Below are positions 1 to 4,653 of a stretch of 9,438 nucleotides of DNA, piece by piece. The stretch covers positions 1-9,438 of the forward strand of contig USBZ01000063.1 in assembly GCA_900553065.1 (NCBI GenBank), written 5' to 3'. The position numbers were made by a program, and so were the translations under genes. The DNA comes from an uncultured Desulfovibrio sp. (lineage in GTDB: Bacteria; Desulfobacterota; Desulfovibrionia; Desulfovibrionales; Desulfovibrionaceae). The notes under the pieces were generated by a model. It was not told the DNA's origin, ran no database searches, and worked only from the letters and a program-made list of their open reading frames with translations. How positions within the stretch are numbered: the first letter of the stretch is position 1; every line of letters starts with the position of its first letter.

Positions 1-14
1 TATAAGTTTTCGGG

Positions 15-44
15 AACCCCCAGCCTAGCTGGGGGTTTTCTTTT
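15..44 (+). terminator. Intrinsic terminator of a plus-strand gene left of the window
   Basis: A perfect 10-bp stem (AACCCCCAGC at 15-24, GCTGGGGGTT at 28-37) closes a 3-nt loop and runs directly into TTTTCTTTT at 36-44. The T-run follows the hairpin only on the plus strand, so it should end transcription entering from the left. The gene it serves is outside the window. Confidence 0.88.
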
Positions 45-48
45 AACC

Positions 49-86
49 AAAAAAAATGCCGCAGGCTTGCGCCTTCGGCATTTTTA
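49..86 (-). terminator. Intrinsic terminator of the yeiH-type operon
   Basis: Read on the minus strand, the stem is ATGCCG, then AGGC, a GCAA tetraloop, GCCT, then CGGCAT, with one A/G mismatch between the two helices (56-81). It is followed by a run of eight T (49-56 on the plus strand is all A). It lies about 25 nt past the stop codon of the 88-residue membrane protein gene. It stands back to back with the plus-strand terminator at 15-44, giving a convergent gene boundary. Confidence 0.88.
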
Positions 87-107
87 CGATGTTTCCCGAA
101 GAGAAAA

Positions 108-374
108 CTATAGGGAAGAAGCCCGGAGTTCGATGGCTTTCTGCACAGCCTCGCGGGAAGCCATTTCACTGTCGAGGGTAACCGGAACGTCCGTATAGTA
201 AATGGCTCCGGCGGAAATATCGTATTTGGCCTGCTGATCACGAGAGTGACGAAGCGGAGGCACCACATCGTATATCCACGGAAGAAATTCTCCGAAAAAC
301 AACCATGTGGCGACGCTGAGAACAACGAGCTTCACCCAGGCGACCTTTCTGCTGGAAGAGGAGAGAGCAGTCAT
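108..374 (-). CDS. Small single-span membrane protein of unknown function
   Basis: I do not recognise this protein. From the ATG at 372-374 it has 88 residues: a short polar N-terminus with K/R (about residues 1-10), one hydrophobic segment rich in V, L, W and F (about residues 11-35), and a mainly polar C-terminal tail of about 50 residues with no cysteines. The arrangement fits one membrane anchor with a soluble tail. The reading frame extends upstream to a GTG at 414-416, but that would translate through a perfect hairpin (388-413), so the ATG is preferred; its ribosome binding site is weak (GGACG). The gene lies 60 nt downstream of the YeiH-family transporter on the same strand, and the terminator at 49-86 follows it, so the two probably share a transcript. 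A role as a partner of the transporter is inferred from position only. Confidence 0.6.
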   Translation of the reverse strand: MTALSSSSRKVAWVKLVVLSVATWLFFGEFLPWIYDVVPPLRHSRDQQAKYDISAGAIYYTDVPVTLDSEMASREAVQKAIELRASSL

Positions 375-387
375 TTCACGTCCAAAG

Positions 388-413
388 TCCGCACCGCCGG
401 AAGGCGGTGCGGA
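388..413 (-). other. Perfect intercistronic hairpin between transporter and small membrane gene
   Basis: An 11-bp perfect inverted repeat (TCCGCACCGCC at 388-398, GGCGGTGCGGA at 403-413) with a 4-nt loop lies in the 60-nt gap between the two genes. On the minus strand it is followed by CTTTGG, not a T-run, so it is not a standard intrinsic terminator. Such hairpins often protect the 3' end of an upstream message or reduce downstream expression. That role is inferred. Confidence 0.6.
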
Positions 414-434
414 CACGGTTTCAAAGAATTACGC

Positions 435-2141
435 TTAGATGCTGGCGGTGATTTCCGGGAACACCTTGTAGAACATGATCCAGGCCATCAGGAGGGTCAG
501 AGCCAGGTTGAAGGACTGACCGCAGACGTACAGGATGATGGGCTTGCCGCCCTTGAAGTAGCTGGCAAGTTCCTTGAAGTTCGTGGCGAGACCGATGGAA
601 ATGAAGGCCAGAGCGAAGAACCAGCCGCGCAGAGGCACGGTGATCTTGTTGGTACCGTTGGAGATCAGGGCGTTACCAAGATCAGCACCGAGGTTGCCGG
701 CGATCGTGGACAGCACGATGGAGGCAGTGAGGAAGCCGATGACGAACTTGGGGAAGCGGTTCCAGATTTCCATGGGACCGACCTTCACGCCTTCTTCATG
801 AGCTTCAACCTTGGTGGCGAAGTAGATGGCCACGCAGAAGGCGCTCACGCCGATGAGGACGTTCTGGATCATCTTGATGGTAGCAGCAACCTGCAGAGCC
901 TTGGGACCGATGAAGGCACCGGCAGCGGCCACGGAGCCGGTGGCGTCGATGGTACCGCCGATCCAGGCGCCGCCCAGAACTTCAGGCATACCGACGGCCT
1001 TGATGAAGGCAGGCATGACGATCATCATGATGGCGGTGAACACCATGGAAAGACCAACGGACAGGGTCAGTTCTTCCTTCTTCGCGCGGCAGGCAGCGGC
1101 CACGGCGATGGCGGCGGAGGTACCGCACACGGACATGTCGGCGGAGATGGTGATGTTCAGGGTCCTGGAGGGCATCTTCAGGACAGTCTGACCGAAGATG
1201 TAGGTGGACACCAGAACGATGGGGGTAACAACCCAGGCCACGAAGATGCCGGGGATACCGATGGCAAGGATCTTGTTGAACAGAACTTCAGCGCCGAGCA
1301 GCACGAGACCGGCCTTGATGAAGTATTCCACCTGCACGGCGGGCTTCATCCACTTGGGAGTGCCGATGGTGTTGGCAACCACCATACCAACGATGATGGA
1401 CCAGATTTCAGCATTGAGGCCGTAGGTAGCCGTGGGCTTGTAGCCGCCGAGGAAGTTGGCGAACAGGCAGAGCGCGTACACACCGAGGAAGCCGATGAAG
1501 TACTGAACAACGTTGAAGCCCATGACGCCCATACCGACGGCGGTGATCACACCGAGGCTGATGCCGAGGATGATGAGACCGGGGATCAGGTTGGTGTCGG
1601 AACCAACCTTGGCCTTGGCCTTGGCAGCGTCGCTGTCGGCCTTCTGCCAGGCGGCGATGGCGGTTTCGGCAGCCTTGTTCAGGTCGGCGTTCTGGAAGGA
1701 AGCGGCGGAAGCGGCGTCCTGAGCGGCCTTGGCAACGGTAAGAGCTTCGGCGGCAGCCTTGGCGGCAGCTTCAGCCGCGGGCTTGGCGGATTCGTCCATG
1801 TGGGTCACGAAGGAATCCATGGGATTGCCGGACCACTTGGCGGGAGTCTTGAGGTAGCTGATGATGGCCTTGGCGGCGGGCAGCTTGTTACCGGCAACGC
1901 CCTTCTTGGCGGCCTGAGCCTGAATCAGCTCGATGGTCTTGATAGGCTTGGCCTTCTCAGCGGCGATGACGGCATCATACTTGCTGAGCTGAGCTTCAAT
2001 GTCGGCGCGACCGCCCATCATGATGAGACCGGAAATGATCAGGATGAAAAAGCCGATCCAGATCGCCCAGTAGTCTTCCTTCAGCCAAAGGTCAGACCAT
2101 TTCGCACGGCCATCGTCAACGACAATGTTTTCATTAGCCAT
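435..2141 (-). CDS. YeiH-family (PF03601-type) putative sulfate/anion exporter, long form
   Basis: This is a 568-residue polytopic membrane protein. The C-terminal part (about residues 185-565) resembles the YeiH/UPF0324 family, annotated as putative sulfate exporters: successive hydrophobic segments, a Gly-rich stretch around MGVMGF (204-209), and the family-like region with SADMSVCGTSAAIAVAAAC and, later, GGTIDATGSVAAAGA. Classical YeiH proteins have roughly 340-350 residues. This one adds about 185: a short charged N-terminus, a first membrane helix (about 26-42), and a long Ala/Lys-rich, probably helical, section (about 45-180) before the core. The ATG at 2139-2141 has a good Shine-Dalgarno sequence (AGGGGA, 6-nt spacing). 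A probable promoter lies at 2199-2227, and a small membrane protein gene follows. The substrate cannot be read from sequence; in a sulfidogen, export or exchange of a sulfur oxyanion or another organic anion is plausible but unproven. Confidence 0.82.
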   Translation of the reverse strand: MANENIVVDDGRAKWSDLWLKEDYWAIWIGFFILIISGLIMMGGRADIEAQLSKYDAVIAAEKAKPIKTIELIQAQAAKKGVAGNKLPAAKAIISYLKTPAKWSGNPMDSFVTHMDESAKPAAEAAAKAAAEALTVAKAAQDAASAASFQNADLNKAAETAIAAWQKADSDAAKAKAKVGSDTNLIPGLIILGISLGVITAVGMGVMGFNVVQYFIGFLGVYALCLFANFLGGYKPTATYGLNAEIWSIIVGMVVANTIGTPKWMKPAVQVEYFIKAGLVLLGAEVLFNKILAIGIPGIFVAWVVTPIVLVSTYIFGQTVLKMPSRTLNITISADMSVCGTSAAIAVAAACRAKKEELTLSVGLSMVFTAIMMIVMPAFIKAVGMPEVLGGAWIGGTIDATGSVAAAGAFIGPKALQVAATIKMIQNVLIGVSAFCVAIYFATKVEAHEEGVKVGPMEIWNRFPKFVIGFLTASIVLSTIAGNLGADLGNALISNGTNKITVPLRGWFFALAFISIGLATNFKELASYFKGGKPIILYVCGQSFNLALTLLMAWIMFYKVFPEITASI

Positions 2142-2198
2142 AAAAAGTCCCCTGCTTAAAAAATTAAAAACAAACTCTCCTCAGGCCCATTTGTACCT

Positions 2199-2227
2199 TC
2201 AATAACAAACTCATGCTCTATTGACAA
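2199..2227 (-). promoter_or_regulatory. Probable sigma70-type promoter of the yeiH-type gene
   Basis: On the minus strand, TTGTCA (2222-2227) is separated by exactly 17 nt from TATTGA (2199-2204). The start point would be near 2192, giving a leader of about 50 nt to the ATG at 2141. The -10 is weak (first three bases match). It lies downstream of the terminator at 2259-2289, where a new promoter is needed. Confidence 0.4.
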
Positions 2228-2236
2228 GTATTTGTC
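2223..2236. promoter_or_regulatory. Possible operator palindrome over the -35 element
   Basis: An inverted repeat GACAA-gtat-TTGTC (5-bp arms, 4-nt spacer) overlaps the candidate -35 of the transporter promoter. Its position would suit a repressor or a class II activator site. I cannot assign it to a known regulator, and short palindromes can occur by chance. Confidence 0.3.
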
Positions 2237-2258
2237 TTCTACCCCGTCTTTCAGCGGG

Positions 2259-2289
2259 AAAAAAGGCTCATGCCGGCCCGAGCATGACC
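2259..2289 (-). terminator. Intrinsic terminator of the ferredoxin/ykgJ/TPR gene series
   Basis: On the minus strand, GG-TCATGC pairs with GCATGA-CC around an 8-nt loop (one G bulged), followed directly by six T (2259-2264 is all A on the plus strand). It lies about 100 nt past the stop of the TPR gene and just upstream of the transporter promoter, so it separates the two minus-strand units. The 229-nt gap 2160-2388 holds this terminator and that promoter; I see no gene in it. Confidence 0.72.
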
Positions 2290-2388
2290 GTTATGAAAAG
2301 TAAAACCGGCGTCGAAAAAACCAGACTGGCCCTCGCGCCGGAGGCAGATTCGTAGAACTGCCCGCTCTTCGTACAAAAAAACGCTTTT

Positions 2389-3036
2389 TTACGCAAGCCC
2401 GTCAGAAGGCTTTTTTGCGGATTCCTCAAGGAGCTTCCAATAGTCGTCCGCAACGTCGTAACCGAACTCGCAGGCCTTCTCCGCGTATTCTCTGGCTTTT
2501 TCCACATCACCGAGTTCAAAGCAGGCCAGAGAGAGATTGTTCCACGCAGGCGCAAACGAAGGCTCCTGCTGAAGCACCATGCGGCTCATCTCGGCGCTCT
2601 TCTCGTACTCACCCTTCATATAGAGAGCGGAAGCAAACGTGGCACGGGCCTGCAGATACTTGGGATCCCAGGTGAGAGCCTTGTGGAGAGCGGAAATAGC
2701 TTCGTCGACTTCCCCTCTCTGAAGGTGCACGAAACCGATATTGCCCCAGGCAACGGGGAACTTGGCACGGCATTCCGCGGCTTCCTTGTTGTACTGCATG
2801 CAGCCGTCGAGATCTCCGCGGCGCAGGCAGAGGCCGCCGAGCTGCACGAAAGCCTCGGCCATATGGGCGGAATTGCGCACGGCGTTCAGGAAGCATTCCT
2901 CGGCTTCGGAGTAGTCACCGAGAGAAAGCATGGCCACACCGAGATTGTAGTGGTGAATGGCACACTTGGGATCCTTTTCGATCTCCGCCTGAAGATCGTG
3001 AATGTACTCATGAATATCGGTATAACGGTCTTTCAT
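2389..3036 (-). CDS. TPR-repeat protein, five tandem repeats
   Basis: The 215-residue product is almost entirely tetratricopeptide repeats: about residues 24-57, 58-91, 92-125, 126-159 and 160-193. They show the usual pattern of a W/Y/N-L-G near helix A and an A-x-x-x-A/C-F-x-x-A near helix B (for example HHYNLGVAMLSLGDYSEAEE and AWNNLSLACFELGDVEKA). There is no signal peptide or membrane helix, so it is probably a cytoplasmic scaffold or chaperone-like adaptor. The ATG at 3034-3036 overlaps the stop of the upstream gene by 4 nt (ATGA), with AAGGAAGG upstream as ribosome binding site, which indicates translational coupling. It is the last gene of the ykgJ series. Its partners are unknown; the tight coupling suggests it acts with the 133-residue protein and the YkgJ-like protein. 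Confidence 0.88.
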   Translation of the reverse strand: MKDRYTDIHEYIHDLQAEIEKDPKCAIHHYNLGVAMLSLGDYSEAEECFLNAVRNSAHMAEAFVQLGGLCLRRGDLDGCMQYNKEAAECRAKFPVAWGNIGFVHLQRGEVDEAISALHKALTWDPKYLQARATFASALYMKGEYEKSAEMSRMVLQQEPSFAPAWNNLSLACFELGDVEKAREYAEKACEFGYDVADDYWKLLEESAKKPSDGLA

Positions 3037-3434
3037 AAGATATGGCCTTCCTTCTTTAGAAGTTCATGGTACCAGGCGGCGAATTCATACACGCCCAGAA
3101 ATTTGTCCTGCTTGTTCACCACGCCGATGGCAGCTTCCATAGCCCCCTGGAGGAAGGCTTCGCTGGGATCCGATTCTCCGGAAAGCTGCGCCTCGCACTT
3201 CTTGGAACGAACGAACTCCTGCATGAGCTGCTGAGCCGTACGTTTGGTGATGTCCGTGCGGATTTCCACAGGTTCGTTGGGTTCAGGGAAGGGGTCCCAC
3301 TTGTCGTACCCAATGCGGTCGATGAACTTGCGGCGACGGGGGGGGATTTTTTCGTAAAGATCGCGCTTGAGCTTTTCCTCTTCGGCGGTAAGCGCCCGGG
3401 GCTTCTCATTGCGCAGCAGAGGAGCGATGGACAT
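3033..3434 (-). CDS. Conserved-looking protein of unknown function (133 aa) between ykgJ and the TPR gene
   Basis: I do not recognise a domain. The 133-residue product is soluble-looking, rich in charged residues and without signal peptide. An N-terminal basic part contains PPRRRKFIDRIGYDKWDPFP (about residues 31-50); the C-terminal half looks helical (LMQEFV, FLQGAMEAAIGVV) and ends with an aromatic segment (about 111-125, with VYEFAAWYHELL). It has a single cysteine, so it is unlikely to bind an Fe-S cluster itself. The start is well fixed: ATG at 3432-3434, two nt after the ykgJ stop, with AAGGAG inside the end of ykgJ. Its stop overlaps the TPR start. It is clearly part of a three-gene coupled unit; its role is open. 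Confidence 0.8.
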   Translation of the reverse strand: MSIAPLLRNEKPRALTAEEEKLKRDLYEKIPPRRRKFIDRIGYDKWDPFPEPNEPVEIRTDITKRTAQQLMQEFVRSKKCEAQLSGESDPSEAFLQGAMEAAIGVVNKQDKFLGVYEFAAWYHELLKKEGHIL

Positions 3435-3436
3435 GA

Positions 3437-4108
3437 CTACTCCTTCGGGGCCGGACCGATGCCGAGATAGGCATCATCATACTTGGTGATGAGCGCCATC
3501 GAAACGGGCACATACACTCTGTGCAGCTCGCGGAAACGGGACCCGATGACGGCACCGATGCGGCGGCTCATGTCGGCCAGACGATCCTGAATGCGGTCGA
3601 GCGCGACCGTAGGATAGGGCTGCCCCTTCTTGAAGCGGCACTCGCCGCAGACATGGGCCTTGCCGTGTATGGACGTGGGAATGCCGTACAGACGGCAGGT
3701 GATGGGACGATGTTCGTAAAGCAGGCAGGTGTCGTCAAGCCCCAGAAGCGGACAGCGAACTCTTTCCCTGGCCGCCTCCACCATGATTTCCTCGTCGGAC
3801 AGACCCTGACGGGCCTGCTGGAAATAATGACGCTTCAGGCGGGTAAGCTGACGATCAACATCGTTCGCGGCCTGAAGCACGGCGGAGCGGCGAATGCCGA
3901 AGTCGAATTCCCTGTTGAACGCCCGATTCAGGGCCATAGCTTCCACAAGAGAAAGGTCGAAGGCCGCATGGCAGCAGCTGCTGCAGCCGGCGGCGCAGGC
4001 CACCTCTTCAGGATACTGGTTCTTCACTCGCTCGAAAAGCTGATCGGCCTGCGCGGCAAGCTGCTCATATTCCTGAAAAATAGCGTCCAATTCCGGGTTG
4101 GTCATCAT
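3437..4108 (-). CDS. YkgJ-like CxxxCxxCC cysteine-cluster protein
   Basis: From the ATG at 4106-4108 the product has 223 residues. It carries the hallmark of the YkgJ (PF03692, putative zinc- or iron-chelating) family: C38-x3-C42-x2-C45-C46 near the N-terminus and later C119, C128, C138 in a RPITCRLYGIP context, then C154-x2-C157. Family members are thought to bind a metal ion or Fe-S cluster, but their biochemical role is largely unknown. Two ATG codons are adjacent (4106-4108 and 4103-4105), preceded by GTGGGA. The frame stays open to an ATG at 4208-4210 with its own GGAG, giving a 257-residue form; I prefer the short form because the extension crosses a terminator hairpin. It follows the ferredoxin gene and is coupled to the 133-residue gene by a 2-nt gap. 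Confidence 0.85.
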   Translation of the reverse strand: MMTNPELDAIFQEYEQLAAQADQLFERVKNQYPEEVACAAGCSSCCHAAFDLSLVEAMALNRAFNREFDFGIRRSAVLQAANDVDRQLTRLKRHYFQQARQGLSDEEIMVEAARERVRCPLLGLDDTCLLYEHRPITCRLYGIPTSIHGKAHVCGECRFKKGQPYPTVALDRIQDRLADMSRRIGAVIGSRFRELHRVYVPVSMALITKYDDAYLGIGPAPKE

Positions 4109-4129
4109 AGTTCCCACTGAAAAACGGTT

Positions 4130-4164
4130 AAAAAACCGCCGGATGAGCAATGCCCATCCGGCGG
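4130..4164 (-). terminator. Strong terminator hairpin immediately before the ykgJ ribosome binding site (possible attenuator)
   Basis: A perfect 10-bp stem (CCGCCGGATG at 4136-4145, CATCCGGCGG at 4155-4164) with a 9-nt loop is followed on the minus strand by six T (4130-4135 on the plus strand is all A). Only 21 nt separate the T-run from the ykgJ ATG at 4108, too little for an independent promoter. It either ends most ferredoxin transcripts, letting some read through into ykgJ, or acts as a regulated attenuator. Confidence 0.8.
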
Positions 4165-4233
4165 CAACAGGCTCACATGGGCCGCCGCAGAGCGACGGTT
4201 CAGTCAGCATTGCGGATGACTCCGATCATCCGC
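4159..4233 (-). promoter_or_regulatory. Structured leader upstream of ykgJ with competing antiterminator pairing
   Basis: A 7-bp pairing (4159-4165 with 4181-4187, CGGCGGC/GCCGCCG, 15-nt loop) uses one arm of the terminator at 4136-4164 and would exclude it. Further upstream on the minus strand is a perfect 8-bp hairpin (GCGGATGA at 4212-4219, TCATCCGC at 4226-4233). The sequence at 4207-4213 is complementary over 7 nt to the terminator loop (4147-4153). The pieces match a terminator/antiterminator leader, but no known riboswitch class was recognised and GC-rich sequence pairs easily by chance. Confidence 0.4.
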
Positions 4234-4307
4234 CGGCCTTCCGCAGAAATGCGTACGGCCCGGACGGCCTGAGCCGCCCACACCACGGGGGAACAGCCCC
4301 CAGGGCG

Positions 4308-4496
4308 TTAGTCTTCTTCGATCACGATGGCGTCGTTTTCGCAAACGCCGGTGCAGGATTCGCAGCCGAGGCATTCTTCAGCGTTCACGGGATCGCTCTT
4401 GCCGTCGTGCATTTCCCAGACGGAAACAGGGCAGATGTCCACACACTGGCCGCAGCCAACGCACTTGTCAGCGTCAAAAATAACCTTGTAGCCCAT
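4308..4496 (-). CDS. Small 2[4Fe-4S] ferredoxin
   Basis: The 62-residue product carries two cysteine sets: C12-x2-C15-x2-C18-x3-C22-P and C42-x2-C45-x2-C48-x3-C52. Each set is C-x2-C-x2-C-x3-C, and in the classical bacterial fold the last Cys of each ligates the other cluster. The second set lacks the usual Pro (C-E-N instead of C-P). The protein is a soluble, acidic low-potential electron carrier. The frame opens at a TTG (4506-4508), but that codon overlaps the GGAGG ribosome binding site (4502-4506); the ATG at 4494-4496 has ideal 5-nt spacing and is the start. A probable promoter lies at 4587-4615. It precedes the YkgJ-like gene, so it may supply electrons or clusters to that system; the electron partner is not evident. 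Confidence 0.92.
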   Translation of the reverse strand: MGYKVIFDADKCVGCGQCVDICPVSVWEMHDGKSDPVNAEECLGCESCTGVCENDAIVIEED

Positions 4497-4509
4497 AACA
4501 GCCTCCAAT

Positions 4510-4578
4510 GTTCGGCCGAACGAGTTCGGCGCAAGTTAATAATTCCGAGTTCAACAGGATACCTGTCTGGAGTATCCG
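4510..4578 (-). other. Inverted repeats in the ferredoxin leader
   Basis: Between the inferred transcription start (about 4580) and the ferredoxin ribosome binding site are a 6-bp hairpin (GGATAC at 4558-4563 with GTATCC at 4573-4578) and overlapping repeats of GTTCGGC. The latter can form either GTTCGGCCGAAC (palindrome, 4510-4521) or GCCGAAC-ga-GTTCGGC (4515-4530). They could affect translation or bind a regulator; function is not shown. Confidence 0.35.
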
Positions 4579-4586
4579 ATGCATGA

Positions 4587-4615
4587 GGCATAGCCTGTGC
4601 GCCACACGCTGTCAA
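4587..4615 (-). promoter_or_regulatory. Sigma70-type promoter of the ferredoxin gene
   Basis: On the minus strand a consensus TTGACA (4610-4615) is followed after 17 nt by TATGCC (4587-4592). This lies just beyond the thrC stop (4654) and about 85 nt upstream of the ferredoxin start. The perfect -35 and ideal spacing make this the best promoter in the window, though the -10 matches only the first three bases. Confidence 0.6.
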
Positions 4616-4625
4616 GCGGCTTCTC

Positions 4626-4645
4626 CGGGAACGACACGTATCCCG
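4626..4645 (-). other. Stem-loop just after thrC
   Basis: CGGGA-ACG pairs with CGT-TCCCG across a 3-nt loop with one bulged base, about 10 nt past the thrC stop. No T-run follows, so it is not a standard intrinsic terminator. It may be a message 3'-end structure. Confidence 0.35.
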
Positions 4646-4653
4646 TTGTCCCG

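Noticed and set aside
246..2159. A 637-residue open frame on the plus strand opposite the transporter gene
   Set aside because: It is antisense to a well-supported membrane protein. Its translation is low-complexity Gly/His/Asp-rich, as expected from the reverse complement of Ala- and Gly-rich codons, and no ribosome binding site or family signature is seen.
2315..2347. A second terminator closer to the TPR gene (CTGCCTC/GAGGgcCAG stem, then T6)
   Set aside because: The stem has a 2-nt bulge and five unpaired bases before the T-run. The hairpin at 2259-2289 is a better terminator.
4109..4210. A 34-residue N-terminal extension of the YkgJ-like protein (start at 4210)
   Set aside because: It has a possible GGAG site and contains a CGGPC motif, so it is not excluded, but it would translate through a perfect terminator hairpin and its composition is unlike the rest of the protein. 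The ATG pair at 4103-4108 is preferred.
4497..4508. TTG start of the ferredoxin four codons upstream
   Set aside because: The TTG overlaps the GGAGG ribosome binding site, which is ideally spaced for the ATG at 4494-4496.
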